Source: Leptodactylus fallax
Taxonomy: Eukaryota; Chordata; Amphibia; Anura; Leptodactylidae
NCBI GenBank assembly: GCA_947044405.1
Contig: CAMRHE010000028.1
Location: 6,367,001 to 6,431,000 of the forward strand
Direction of reading: 5' to 3'
Length of the DNA: 64,000 nt
Below the pieces are notes generated by a model, which did not search any database, was not told the DNA's origin, and was given only the letters and a program-made list of their open reading frames with translations. How positions within the stretch are numbered: position 1 is the stretch's first letter; each line of letters starts with the position of its first letter. The position numbers were made by a program, and so were the translations under genes. This document shows, piece after piece, positions 11,166 through 24,394 of this stretch.

Positions 11166-13270
11166 CCTGTGAAAAACTGATTGTGACATAATGACATTGT
11201 GAAGCCTATCAGTGTATTCAAGTTAAAGGGATCCTGTAAGATTTTAATAAATGTATAAAAAAGATACATTGTACTAAAAAGTAAAATAAAACAAGAACCT
11301 TATGGAAAGAAAAAGAAGGTAAAAAGCCAGAATAGCAGATAAGCAATGTTCCCGGCCAGGAGCCATGCTTTACTCAGCAGTAAATAATAGCACAGATAAA
11401 ACTAGAGTACAAGTGCTCAGACGCCACGACCACCGCCGCCAGCCTGAGGGGATAGGAGCCGAGCGCAGATCTGTAGATGAAACAGACATATGACTGCTTG
11501 TTCTATACAAACTACCAGATAATATCTTATTGATCTCTGCGCCTTTGACACCCTCCCCAAGGCAAGTTATTATAGGTTGTGCTTATGAATCAATCCCGTA
11601 ACAGTGTTTTTTGTCTGTATTATGAGGAAACAATAGCTCGGGGAATCTATAAATGTTCTCCTAAACCAATAAAATATACTTCTAAGTGATACAAGGTTCG
11701 GATCAGGGAACCCTGGGGAATAAAACGTTGCATTCTCAGGGAACGTAACCTTTAGGGGAAAGTATTCTACATGTGGTGTAATGTGTTTATTAAGTTATCT
11801 CATATCCGTATCTTCTCCCAGCGGGGCGCAGGAGATGTCTCGACTCCGATGATGAGGACGCGGTGTCATGGAGATTACTTTAAACAGTAAATTCAGCACA
11901 TGGGGAGATTGTTTACAGTGAAGAACAACCAAGACGTTTCAAGATGTTTCAAGATGTTTCAGCCTATCTTGGATAGGAAACATGAGATCAATCTAAATAC
12001 TGTACCAATCCTTGTCAACGACTACTAAGGGTCCTTTGAGGTGGGCAGATCGTTTCTGCTTCACATGTGACGATAAATGATCATTAATGTCATTATTCAG
12101 TCTGACACAGTTTACATTTGTTAGCAGCGGATTCCCTGTTTACACAGCACAACCGACCAATGATATAGTCAGCTGACCCATGAATGTTTGGGGGGCGCTT
12201 ACATGTTCCTTTGTCCAATGACCACACCATGTATAAGGACTTTAAGGGGAGGGGGACAATATAAATCTATCCATTATCCACATAATAGGGTACAAGTGTC
12301 AGATTGCTGGGGGTCTGATTGCTGTGACCCTCAATGATCTCAAGAATAGAGACCCCCGGTTCTCCTGAGTGCTCCATGTCTACATGCGTGGCCATCAATC
12401 CTTTCAATCGGCCCACTGGGCCAGTCATCTCCAGAAGCCCTATAGAAGTGAATGCACCACCACAATATCACATGGAAGTTGCAGGCCCCATTCTGATGAT
12501 CACTGGGAGTCCTCGCAGTCAGGCCCCCCAGTGATGAGATTCTTATCCCCTATACTGTGGAAACCCTACCAAAAAAGTAACTTAATCTGTGTAAATATAG
12601 ATTTTCTCTATTTCTAGGAATGTCTACTTTGACAACTGCATTGTGTTAGAATCCTAATGGACCTATGGAGAAGTGTAACTAGAAATGGATGTGTCCCATA
12701 ACAAATTTTTGAGTACCCCCCCTTCCCCCAGTATGGACATTTACCCAGGTGGCCAGATAGAAATCCTGACAGTACATAAGACATCCTACCCATTGCATCA
12801 GTAAGATATCTAATTTCACTGTTAGATACATTCTTCATACACATATTTTTATAATTAGAAATACTTTCCAAGATGTCTCCACTGATGACTGGTATAACAA
12901 TGTAGACGATCCACCTGGTGACTGTTAAGGAGACATAAGGAGGTTATGTGACATCACTTTGTTCTGTCTTCAGTTGGAGGGTCCCCAGTAGTCTGGAGAG
13001 TGCAGTGGACCTCCCACCCAAAGACAGAACTAACAGCTATGGGGGCCACATCATTTGTCCTTTCGACTGGGCCCCTAAATCAGGGGGCCTCACAGGCCGC
13101 CTCACCACACTACTGTCTCCAGGTGTAGGGAATTTCATTTTTACCATCCTTTTTTCTGCAAAGTGCTGCTGTGGGACTGGGCTGTGCACCACTTTTAATG
13201 TCCTTCCAGCCATGCTGTCTCCAGCTCTATGGTATTGCCTGTGGTACAATAGTGCAGGTGACAGGGTAGC
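11166..13270. other. Intergenic, mostly unique, no gene seen
   Basis: About 2.1 kb with no exon, tRNA or clear transposon end. 11930-11960 has a short direct repeat (AAGACGTTTC, AAGATGTTTC, AAGATGTTTC). 11800-11960 looks unique and moderately GC-rich. The open frames at 12334-12617 are short and unsupported. Confidence 0.5.
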
Positions 13271-13665
13271 CGGGTGGACAATAGAAGAAGTGCACAGCCT
13301 GGAGGGCAATAGAAGAGGTGCACAGCCGGGAGAATAATAGAAGAGGAGCACAGCCATCAGGACAATAGAAGAGGTGCACAGCTGGAAGGACAATAGAAGA
13401 GGTGCACATCCGGGAGGATAATAGAAGAGGAGCACAGCCTGGAGGATAATAGAAGAGGTGCACAGTCGGGAGGATAATAGAAGAGGAGCACAGCCATCAG
13501 GACAATAGAAGAGGTGCACAGCCGGAAGGACAATAGAAGAGGTGCACATCTGGGAGGACAATATAAGAGGTGCAGAGCCGAGAGGACAAAATAAGAGGTG
13601 CACAGCCAGCCATAAAATAGAAGAGGTGCACAGTCAGCAGGACAATAGAAGAGGAGCACACATCA
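13271..13665. repeat. 28-bp minisatellite (about 14 units)
   Basis: The unit is AATAGAAGAGGTGCACAGCC followed by GGGAGGAC, with alternating AGGTGCACA and AGGAGCACA types. Reading frames of up to 188 codons on the - strand arise because 28 bp is not a multiple of three and stop codons are absent from the unit; they are not genes. Confidence 0.95.
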
Positions 13666-14755
13666 GCGCTTTGCAGGAAGAAGAGGTAAGTATGAAATTC
13701 GCCTGAGTTGTGTGGCCTAGATTGTATGTGATGTAATTTGGGGTGGGGTAGAACTATTACCTTTGGGGATCATCAATATCTATGTGGGGGGACAAATAGG
13801 ACACTATTACCTATGTGTGGGGGACACTATTACCTATGTGTATTACCAATATGTTAACATCAGCCTTATGGTTGCCTTCTGCGGGCTATAAATGTAAGTA
13901 CACCTAACTGGCAGAGCTACATTTATACAGTCGCCGGATTACTAACAGCCCTTTGAAGACAACTATAAGGCTGATGTGGCCCTTGGCAAAAATGAGTTTG
14001 ACACCCCGGCCTACAAAGTATTAAATAATGTACATTTTATTTATAGTATTGTTAATTTGTCCAATTACTTTTGAGCCCCTGAAATGAGGAGGCTTTGTAG
14101 AAAAATGGTTGAAATTCCTAAATGTTTCACAGGATATTTTTGTTCAACCCCTTGTATTAAACCAAAATGTCTACACTTCAATTGTATCTCAGTTGTTTCA
14201 CTTCAAAACCATACTGTAAGGCGTTTCTGATCGATTTCAACAGGTCTTGCCCATTTCACATTGCTTCAATGTTCCACATCTATCCTACATCTCTAATGAT
14301 GTCACAGCCCTACCTCCACCTTAGTGACTGTTTCCTGGCAGGACTGTATTATACAAGTGACAAAAAGAGACAACTGCCCTGAGACACCACCATTTAAGGA
14401 TATCCAGTCCCTATTTCGCTCAGTGTATATTTCCTACGACATCCGGATGATGATTATTGCCACGTCATGGTCTTCCAGCCTGGGCTTCCTTGACACCATG
14501 GGCTCCCTAGTTGCCGCTATGGCTGTTATGTGACAGTTTCCTCAGTGGGCCTATGATAATTAGTTTATCAGATTGTCTGTCTGTGGAGACTCCCAGAAAT
14601 CAACTGGCAGCAGGTGTCCAATTTCTCTGTAGCGCCTCCATAGGAAAAATTAAGCATTACATATGTAGCTTCTATTGAATGGGAAAGGCAGTGCATGTAT
14701 GTGTCTGGTCATCTAAAGTGAGGGATGTCCTTTGTAACCACTCTCTGATTTGGTT
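13666..14755. other. Intergenic with hAT-like end fragments
   Basis: ACATCAGCCTTATGGTTGCC near 13858 and GACAACTATAAGGCTGATGT ending at 13977 are inverted copies, giving a foldback of about 120 bp. Directly after it, GGCAAAAATGAGTTTGACACCCC (about 13986-14007) resembles a hAT terminus. 14008-14755 shows nothing recognisable. Confidence 0.55.
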
Positions 14756-14759
14756 ACTA

Positions 14760-14856
14760 CCCTGTTTCTCCAAAAATAAGCCCTAGGTTGATTTTATAGG
14801 GTTTTTGGAGTAGGCTTGAAATGTAAACCCTACTCCAAAAATAAGCCCTAGTTACA
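14760..14856. repeat. Short dispersed repeat with duplicated CCAAAAATAAGCCCTAG
   Basis: CCAAAAATAAGCCCTAG occurs at about 14771 and again at about 14836, separated by ATTTTATAGGGTTTTTGGAG. The motif is common in vertebrate interspersed repeats, but I do not name the family. Confidence 0.6.
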
Positions 14857-15184
14857 GTCAGCACTTCCAGCAATAGGTTATGTCACGTGATGTCACGTAG
14901 ATGGAGAATAGGCATACCGTAGCTCCCAACCATCCAGGACAAGTGCCCCGCTACCTCCTACCGTGGCAGGGCAAAATCTGCTCACCACCTCCCAAGTCCC
15001 TCACCACATCATGTCTTCTGCCTCCCAAGTACGCCTCCCGAGTGCTGCTTCTGGGTCCTGCCTCCTGGCCGCTACTATGCTGTGGGCTTGGCCACCCACG
15101 TGAACAGATGTCAGGTGCCACTCCTGACATTGAGAATTTTTGCTGCAAGAAGTGAAATGTCTATAGACATCAGATGGATATGCC

Positions 15185-15350
15185 ATAACATTATTGGGCA
15201 GATTTATCAAGCCTCTACACCAGAAAAGGTTAGTTAAAAAGCTGCAAACTAAACCTTTCACAAGCGGTGTTATTACACTGCCCTTGCTGTTTTCAAAAAA
15301 GTGGGTGTGGTGAGAGTGCGCTGTGGGCGGGGCCACTGCCAGATTTATCA
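15185..15350. repeat. Dispersed repeat starting GGGCAGATTTATCAAG
   Basis: The block GCAGATTTATCAAGCCTCTAC ... GCCAGATTTATCACCATTTACA looks like a common amphibian interspersed repeat with a repeated AGATTTATCA core. Non-coding. Assignment is from general recollection only. Confidence 0.45.
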
Positions 15351-16472
15351 CCATTTACACCTCTCGTACACACAGGGTGATAATCACCCAAATGATCATT
15401 TCTGCAAATGGTTTACTTGTTGCTGACTGCATCTTCTATGATGACATAAAAGTCATTTGTCGGCATCACATTCTCTCATGTAAACCAAGAAGGCCAACAA
15501 TAATAGAAATTGTATGAGAGATAAGAAGAAGAATGAACCAAAGAACAATGTAATGTATAAAACACTTCACAATAGTCACAAACTATAAATAAAAGTAGTG
15601 ATCGATTCACTTGTCATCACTGATCGGCGCTCATCATATACAACACATAAGACAATATTAATTCCAGCAGATTATCTACAGCTCTCCTGTTGACAGATAC
15701 AATGAGATTACATTGTGTGAGCTGATAATCAGGTAAAGTCTGCGGCCGGCTTTAGAGGCCGATATAGAGTCCATGTCTGATATACATTCTGCTCCAGTCA
15801 GTGGGACTTTAGTTAACCTGGTTTTCTGGCCTCAAATAGTTTATCATACTGATTATGTATTCATAGAATAGGTCATCAATATGTGATCTGTGGGGTCCTA
15901 TGGATAGGTCATCGGAATAAAAAATCAATTTGAGGCCAGAAAATCCATTTAACAATGAAGCTGGCGGCACCCTATATCGGTCTAAATACCAGGTCATCAT
16001 ATAGCTGAATGACTATGCTGCACAATAATCTGACTGTATATAAGAAAACATTGTGGCCATAGCAGAAGATTTTAAGGGATTATCCAACTTTCTAATATTG
16101 ATGCCCTATCCTTAGACTAGACCATTAATTTTAGATCTGCGGGGATCTGACAGCCGGGATCCACACAGATCAGCTATTCTGGGACAGAGTGGTTACTACT
16201 AATGTTTACATGCCTGCAGCCATGTGTAGCAGCAGATTTAGGAATTTAAGCTATGCTTCATTGAAGTCTATAGGACAGCGCTGCAGCATCTCAACCCGTC
16301 ACGGAGAGCGGCTTATTTTCATGAGACCACCTTGTAATAAGCCTTCCATATAGAATGTCATAAAATGGTTAGCATCTACTGATCATCTGAAAATCAGACA
16401 CAGGACAATTTTATCTATCTATACAAAAAATAAAAAAAATTCAGACAGCACATCCCAATGTGAACATACAAA
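15351..16472. other. Intergenic, repeat fragments, no gene seen
   Basis: 15835-15960 holds an inverted pair ('TTTTCTGGCCTCAAA' at about 15822 and 'TTTGAGGCCAGAAAA' at about 15928) around an AATAGGTCATC box. 16085-16200 resembles the GATCTG/GATCAGCT dispersed family. Nothing coding. Confidence 0.5.
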
Positions 16473-16766
16473 AAGCCCTGTACCTGCCCCGACAAGGCGA
16501 CCTCATTCAGGTGGAACCCTACACTAAATAGACATACCTCTCTTGGATCCAAGGCAGTTTCCCATCTGCCGAAAGCTGTTTTAAGTAGAGTATGCTCCTG
16601 ATCCTACATGCCCTGTGTTCACATTGTAGACCTGTTCTGGTTCCAAGAAAGGTATGTTTATTGCCCTGTGTTCACACTGTAGACTCATTTTGGGTCCAAG
16701 AGAGGGATGTCTATTTAGTGTAGGGTCCCACATAAATGAGGTCACCTTGTCGGGGCAGGTGGGCTT
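16473..16766. mobile_element. 294-bp foldback element with 80-bp arms
   Basis: The left arm 16473-16553 (AAGCCC, CCTGCCCCGACAAGG, CCCTACACTAAATAGACAT, CTCTCTTGGATCCAA) is matched in reverse by 16686-16766 (TTGGGTCCAAGAGAG, ATGTCTATTTAGTGTAGGG, CCTTGTCGGGGCAGG, GGGCTT). The arms are highly similar. The spacer contains two copies of CCCTGTGTTCACA. Non-autonomous; family not assigned. Confidence 0.85.
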
Positions 16767-16869
16767 CCTATTGTTTGATCAAATATGTATAACAAAGAAC
16801 CTCAAATTTATATATTTAATCTATAGACCATATTAGTTTATCTATATGTGCCAATTATGGCAATAACTC

Positions 16870-16923
16870 TATTATCCAATATCTATCTATCTATGTATTT
16901 CATATCTATCAGTCTATCTAACA

Positions 16924-16961
<38 letters not shown>

Positions 16962-17755
16962 ATAGCTATCTATTCATCTATTATTCCATTTCTATAATCT
17001 ATCTATCCATCTATTAACCTATTATATCTATTCAACTCTATCTATCTATCCTTCTTCCTATCTCATATCTATCAGCTGTCTATTCATTCATTATCCTATA
17101 TCTATCTGCTATCTTATATCTATCCATCTTTAGCTCATATTTAGCTATCTATTATCCCATATCTCTCTCCTATTTATCAATCCATCTATTATCCCATATC
17201 TATCCATGATCTGTCCACTGTCTAATACACAGTATATCTATACATCTAATATTCCATATCTGTCTGTCTATATACAGTATATCTATTCATCTATTATTCA
17301 ATATCTATCATCTATCTATTTATCTATCTATCCATCTATTAACCTATTATATCTATTCAACTCTATCTATCTATCTCTATATCTATCCTTCTGCCTATTT
17401 CATATCTATCAGCTATCCATTCATTATCCTATATCTATCTGCTGTCTCATATCTATCCATCTTTAGCTCATATCTAGCTATCTATTATTCCTTATCTATC
17501 CATGATCTGTCCATTATCTAATAATATACAGTATATCTATTCATCCATTATTCCATATCTGTCTGTCTATATACCGTATATCTATTCATCCATTATTCCA
17601 TATCTGTCTATATAGATACAGTATATCTCTTCATCTATTATCCCATCTGCTTTCATCTATGATCTGTCCACTATCTAATATAGAGTATATCTCTTCACCC
17701 ATTATCCCATATCTATCTATTGTCACCTCTATCATACACAGTGTCTATCTATTAG
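16870..17755. repeat. Degenerate TATC/CTAT microsatellite with an (AT)n core
   Basis: About 0.9 kb of imperfect (TATC)n with interspersed CCATCTATTAT units, and a pure (AT)n tract at about 16926-16957. Longer units repeat too, for example ATATCTGTCTGTCTATATAC at about 17255 and 17556, so the tract has amplified at two scales. The 86-codon frame at 17206 is spurious. Confidence 0.95.
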
Positions 17756-17879
17756 CCATTTCCGACCTTTCTCCACCTCCCCAGACCTCAGAGTACACAT
17801 CCTGGCAGCCTCCTGTGTTCAGCCTATTCCTGGCACATCCTCAGCTTCTCACAACTCGCCGTAACACTTTGCAACATTG

Positions 17880-17990
17880 TAACAGTATCCGCGGCCTGTG
17901 ATTGGCTGACCGCGCCGCACACGGCCCCCTGATTGGTCGGCGCTGACGCCGCTCATGTGAATGTTGCCTCGCTACTTCCGTGTTTGGATG
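17880..17990 (+). promoter_or_regulatory. gpd2: Probable gpd2 promoter
   Basis: The sequence turns abruptly from AT-rich microsatellite to GC- and CpG-rich. Two CCAAT-box motifs on the reverse strand (ATTGG at 17901 and 17932) lie 31 bp apart. The ETS-type motif ACTTCCG (17974-17980, reverse CGGAAGT) is a known binding type for GABP/NRF-2, which drives many mitochondrial-protein genes. No TATA box is seen. Assignment to gpd2 follows from orientation and from a splice donor 190 bp downstream; the 18.5-kb distance to the first coding exon makes it an inference. Confidence 0.6.
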
Positions 17991-18170
17991 CTGGGCCTCC
18001 CGGGGTGTGAGATGTGTGCGGGTCCATGAGAACAGGTGGTCAGCGGACACGGAGAGGAGCTGCCACTGCCTGGGGACCACCGGGGCCCTGTGTGTGCTGT
18101 CTGCCGAGGAGGGAGCAGGAACTGCAGCCTTGGCTGGTGGATCTGTGCCTGACATCCCAGGGGGAGGTGT
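17975..18170 (+). other. gpd2: Probable non-coding first exon of gpd2
   Basis: A CpG-rich segment of about 200 bp ends in the consensus 5' splice site GGTGT|GTAAGT at 18170/18171. The first coding exon at 36655 has an acceptor nine bases before its ATG, so a 5' untranslated exon must lie upstream, and this is the best candidate in the window. The start is approximate, set near the ETS motif where TATA-less promoters often initiate. Short upstream ATG frames exist but do not read into the coding exon. Vertebrate GPD2 genes are known to use alternative non-coding first exons, so others may exist. Confidence 0.55.
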
Positions 18171-19400
18171 GTAAGTACATCATCCAAGCCACATGTAACA
18201 TACAGGGGGGCACAGCCCTTACTGATGGGAAACACATATGTGTACATATATAATTATATATAACCACAGCTACTGCAGAACCTCTTTACATTCAGTAATA
18301 ACACATGTTGATGGACACCCCTGTCCTACATAAGGAGGACTAGATGACATGGTGTAGTTATTGAGTTGTTAATTTTTTTGTACAATTTGATACTTGGGCG
18401 CAATAGTTGTACATCATGGACGCCCATGACTATGCGTTTCCATTAGCGTCTATGGCCCTGGCTAGGTAACGTCTCCTAGTGGTCAGCATCTGACCTAGTG
18501 CAGCAACCCAAGCTATAGGGTCAGAGGGTTACAGTTTTGTGACCTGACACCAACACACAGTACAACGACCTAACACAACTATTTGCACTGGTAAAATGGT
18601 TGTCTAGTGTCTCCTTGCCCCAGGCAGCATGTCAGTTGCCAAGTAATTTGACCTGGGGAGTGTAGAAGTGAGTTGTGTAACCAAAGGCACAAGCAAATGT
18701 CCCTCCGTGGTGGAGCTGAGCATCACAGGGTACATATAGGTGTGTCGCCCTGCCCTATGCAAGGTGCAAGGAAACCAGATTGATCCTATCCCTTAGAATG
18801 GTGAAATTCTGTGATGGCTCCAGCGCTGTCATGCAGCAAGCATGCCCTGAACATGTGCTTGTGATAGAGGAAGCGTGACTAGGCATGGCTGACTCATTGT
18901 GTAATAACTTTTACTATAAGCATTCACATCCACACGTTAGGAGACGTCTATCCTCTGATCAGAGGCAGCTATGTCACTGAGCGCAATAGGGCTTGGGATA
19001 TATTCACACTAAATATGTTGGAATTCAGATGCAAAAAGTGTCAGTGATGCAGAGACTATTCCCTCTAAGGCTAAGGGCCCACATAGCGATACGGCAGGAA
19101 AAAAAAAAAAAGGATTTTTTTTTTTTATCAGCGTTATTGATTGAGTTTTCGCACAGTTTTTATCTGTGAACTTTCTGACCTTATTATATCTATAGGTAAA
19201 ACGCCAGCGTTTCCACAGGTATATTTGACATGCTGCGATTTTTAAAATGGGGGCGTTTTTGAAAACTCAGCTTTTCCGCTGCAGATTTTTTTTCTGCAAT
19301 GTTTGGATGGGATAAGCCATTAGCGTTGCAGATACTTTAAACCCAGTGTTTTTTCTGCAGCAGTAACCGCGCTGCATTTACGCAACGTGGGGCTTCAGCC
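18171..19400. other. Start of gpd2 intron 1, no gene seen
   Basis: The first part of an 18.5-kb intron. 19070-19400 resembles an old dispersed repeat (AAGGGCCCACATAGCGATACGGC). Otherwise nothing is recognised. Confidence 0.5.
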
Positions 19401-19830
19401 TTAAAGGGATTGTTCAGGCAAAAATGGACAACCCTTTTAACTTTTAAATCAGCCGGGGGCATTCGAAAAAAAAAAAATGCATACTCACCTGTCCCCAATG
19501 CTCCAGTGTCCTCCCACGCTTCCCGGTACTTCTGCTCTGGTGGATTCTCACGGGTCTCTTCCAAAGTTCCGCTGATTGGCCAATCAGCAGCCTCAGAAGA
19601 CCTAAGGAAGAGGACCCGTGATGTCACAGGTAGTGTCATCGCATACCATTCGCTGATTGGCCTCAGCTGAACTCTGGAAGGGAACCGTTCAGCAGAAGGA
19701 CTGGAACGCTCCGGGATCACGCCGGAGCATCGGGGACAGGGGAGTATGAATTTTTTTTATTTGTTTCAATGCCCCCAGCTGATTTAAAAGTTAAAAGGGT
19801 TGTCCATTTTTGCCTGGACAACCCCTTTTA
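19401..19830. mobile_element. TTAA-type MITE, copy 1
   Basis: The ends are inverted: TTAAAGGGATTGTTCAGGCA with AAAATGGACAACCCTTTTAA on the left, and TTAAAAGGGTTGTCCATTTT with GCCTGGACAACCCCTTTTA on the right. Each end is itself a small palindrome. The outer left TTAA is intact and the right one has decayed to TTTA. The TTAA target and GGGGTTGTCC end resemble Kolobok or piggyBac type non-autonomous elements; the superfamily is inferred. Confidence 0.75.
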
Positions 19831-20104
19831 GTGTGTGAATAAAATTAGGATATGTTCACATAGATTTAGAGATGGAGAATTTCATGCAGATTCTAATAAA
19901 TATTGGGGTTTCTGCAAAATTCTCAAACACAGAGAATTAGCCCCATGGAATTCAATGAGGCTAAATTATGGATGAAACGGCAGGTGTCCTGCACATCCAG
20001 AAAAAAAAATGTGACACATCTGAGGGTACAACCTCCCATTCCTGTAATGGAAAGTCACTTCATATTTTAGTGCAACTCATGAACATAAAGGATTCAGCAT
20101 GACT

Positions 20105-21290
20105 CAGCAGTCAGTGAGGCGGTGTTATCTATCCTATATCATTTACAGCAGCGGTGTCCAAACTTTTTCCAAGAAGGGCCACATTTGGTAAGGTGAAAAC
20201 CAGTGAAGAGGCCACTGTATGGGGGGGGATAGTGAGCGGGCACTTCATTGGTTCGCCCCCCCCCCATAGCATTATTACTTAACTGGTCCCACTCTGTCTC
20301 CCTGCTCTGGGCGCACTGTTGTGACATCATATGCGCCAGGAGGATTAAGAAGCTGATCCGGTTTTAACAACTGAATCAGCACAAACGGGGAGAACCAGGC
20401 TACATTCACAGCTCCTGCTCGCGGCCTCCTTTTCCCTCTTCAGCCTTCAATGGGACCTGTGCATCGCAAATCAGGTCGCGATGATGTAATGTGCAGTGCA
20501 TGGGGGCATCCTGAGGGCTGAAGAGGGAAGAGGAGGCCACAAGCAGGAGCGGGGATAGCTAAGTTAATAGGTGTCATTACCGGATCTCCACTGCCATTTA
20601 AAAAAGCAGTGGTGATACGTTAGGGCCTGCTAAAGAGCCGGGTGAAATTTGAACACAGGCCACATTTGGCCAACGAGCCAGACTTTGGACATGCCTGATT
20701 TACAGAAAGATGCAGTGAGATAGTACTATCTAGCCTATATGGCTTACAGGGAGATGCAGTGAGGCAGTAATGTCTATCCTATATCATTTACAGGAAGATG
20801 CAGTACTATATTTTTCTATATCGTTCATGAAGAGATGCAGTGAGGCAGTACTATTTATCCTATATTGTTTACAGTGAGGCAGTGCTATCTATCTTGTATG
20901 TTTTACAGGCAGATACAGCGAGGCAGTACTATCTGTGCTCACACCATTTTACCAGGAGACTTTGCTAACTGTGCCTTTATTATTTCAGAGAAAGGATTAA
21001 GATGGTAGCATCATGTGTGCCTTCCTTATTTACAGGTATAAACAGGGAGGTAGTACTATCTGTGTCTACATAATTTACCGGCATACACAGGAGGCAGGGC
21101 TGGCAAAATTTGCTGAGGCACGCAGCCTTCTAGTTATATTTATTTCATTTGCACTGAGAGATAAAGGCTATATTATCTGTGCCTATATACTGTATACATT
21201 AAGAGACAGGGAGGCGGTGCTATGTCTGCCTACACCACTTGTAGGGAGATACAGGGACACAGTAATATCTGTGCCTACATCATTTGTAGG
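20105..21290. repeat. Old 44-bp tandem repeat, interrupted
   Basis: A degenerate unit (TTTACAGGGAGATGCAG, TGAGGCAGTACTATCTATCC, TATATCA) repeats with a 44-bp spacing where best preserved (TTTACAG-type boxes at 20699, 20743 and 20787). It extends in ever weaker form towards 21290. The hAT element at 20149-20697 sits inside one unit. Confidence 0.75.
20149..20697. mobile_element. Non-autonomous hAT element with 8-bp target duplication
   Basis: The 549-bp element starts CAGCGGTGTCCAAACTTTTT and ends GACTTTGGACATGCCTG, an imperfect inverted terminal pair of hAT type. It is flanked by the perfect 8-bp direct repeat ATTTACAG (20141-20148 and 20698-20705), the target-duplication length of hAT transposases. 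The duplicated bases belong to the surrounding 44-bp tandem repeat, so the insertion is younger than the repeat. No transposase frame remains. Confidence 0.88.
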
Positions 21291-21299
21291 GTCAGTATA

Positions 21300-21761
21300 A
21301 TCAGATGTAGTACAGTCTGTGCACAAGTCTGTCATCAGGAATTCTGAGGGCCCCATACAGGCAAATTTGTATGGATTAGGGATAACTTGCTTTTGTGGGA
21401 AAACCCCTTTAAAGACGAGGACTGTGCAATAAACTTAGACCAGCGGCATCAACATACATTGTACCAAACTCTGAGCTGTTTGAAAATAAAAATATGAGGG
21501 TTTTCATCTCCGGAATGTAACTTGGAATATTTCCATTCACTGACAGCAATGACTTTATTTCCATAGGATCGACCATTGATTCCACCTTATAGTCCATGCT
21601 ACAAGTGTTTTCAATATGCCAAGCTATTCTGGGTGGGCAAGGTCATCTGGGGGTAGTAGAGATGAACTATGGCAGCTGGAGTCTAAAGTTACAAGTTCTT
21701 CTGAATCTAGAAGTGTTACTCAAATGTCAACCTTAAGATATAATGAATCTTATACATCGTG
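21300..21761. other. Intron spacer, no gene seen
   Basis: Apparently unique sequence. GGAAAACCCCTTTAAAG at about 21398 may be a solitary end of a TTAA-type MITE. Confidence 0.45.
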
Positions 21762-21763
21762 TA

Positions 21764-23310
<1,547 letters not shown>

Positions 23311-23312
23311 TA

Positions 23313-23640
23313 TATGTAGATAAGACACAGAATCCACCAGTCACAATAGGGGATGTCACATCTTATCTACTCCCCTCTCTGCACAGGTCACAGAGGATTC
23401 CTAGAAAACTCTCCCATAGAAGTCAATAAGGTCTTCTCCTGGAGACAGGAAGTAACAGATTATTTTAGGCATAGTGGCAGGAGTTGGAATTGTAAGATTT
23501 TTAGAATTTTCTTTAAAAATAATAACATGGAAAATTAAAAACATCATCACCAAAAATTGTAAAAAAAAAATCTGTATAATATACAATAAGTGTAATATAA
23601 TATTTTTTCCTAGTGACTCTTTCCCTTTAAGGCAGGTGAG
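23313..23640. repeat. Dispersed repeat (GTAGATAAGACACAG family), copy 2
   Basis: Begins at the Tc1 right end and matches 9909-10020 closely (GTAGATAAGACACAGAATCC, GTCACATCTTATCTACTCCC, ACTCTCCCATAGAAGTCAAT). It ends near the TTCCCTTTAA end motif at 23622-23631 that is shared with the 9-11 kb copies. Non-coding. Confidence 0.8.
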
Positions 23641-24394
23641 AATAGAATTGGACTGGTTATTTTGGGTTTCCTGTAATGTATAGGGAAGGCTTGTTAATGA
23701 TTTCTGACATTTACTTGTGCCGGTTGCTCTGTTCATGTGTGCAATGTGCGAACGCAGCAGCTCCAGATCCTGGCGCCCGGCTTTTAATTATTCCATTACC
23801 ATCCTAACAAGGCAGCTGTTGTTGCTAGGCTTGTCCTTGCTGCCAGGCTCCTCCAGATTCTGTTTTTCTTGCTTGAAGGTGCCTTATACAATAAAACCGG
23901 TTCTGTTACTTGGAGGACTGTTGTGTGTTCATCCGATTTCTCATGCCTTTCATCTCATTGGTATTCCTTCTAAGGGTTTTTGCACCTTCAAAGAGCTGAT
24001 CAGCAGGGGCGCTGAGAGTCTGACCCCAACTATCTGATACTGATGGTCTGTCCTATCAATAGGCTATCAACATTCTGATCGAAACCCCTTTAAGGCCAAA
24101 GTTACTAACTGCAAGTTTGCAGCAGGGGTCCGTAGTAGACTTCTGGCAGCAGACGTGCCCATGACAAAAAACAGCCAAAGTTTTATGGACAGATTGCCAT
24201 ACTTTGCAAACATTGAAATCCACAGCCGAGCATGCAACAACATTTACCATGCTGCATGTTGAAAATCTAAAGCACAAGACACTTTGTGGGATATTTATGC
24301 AGTGTGTGGATGGATTTTGTAAAAATCCTGTCCACTACGCAGCTATTGTACTTTGCAGTGGGTGAAGGCATGGACTAACCCAATGTGAACTGTC
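23641..24394. other. Intron sequence, no gene seen
   Basis: No exon or RNA gene recognised. 24000-24090 resembles a fragment of the GGTCTGTCCTATCAATAGG dispersed family ending in CCCCTTTAAGG. Confidence 0.45.

Noticed and set aside
13037..13659. Open frames of up to 188 codons on the - strand
   Set aside because: They run through the 28-bp minisatellite; cysteine- and leucine-rich repeats are by-products of the unit.
17972..18267. Coding frames of 64-104 codons in the CpG-rich region
   Set aside because: Overlapping frames on both strands in GC-rich sequence; none continues across the splice donor in frame with gpd2, so I read it as 5' untranslated.
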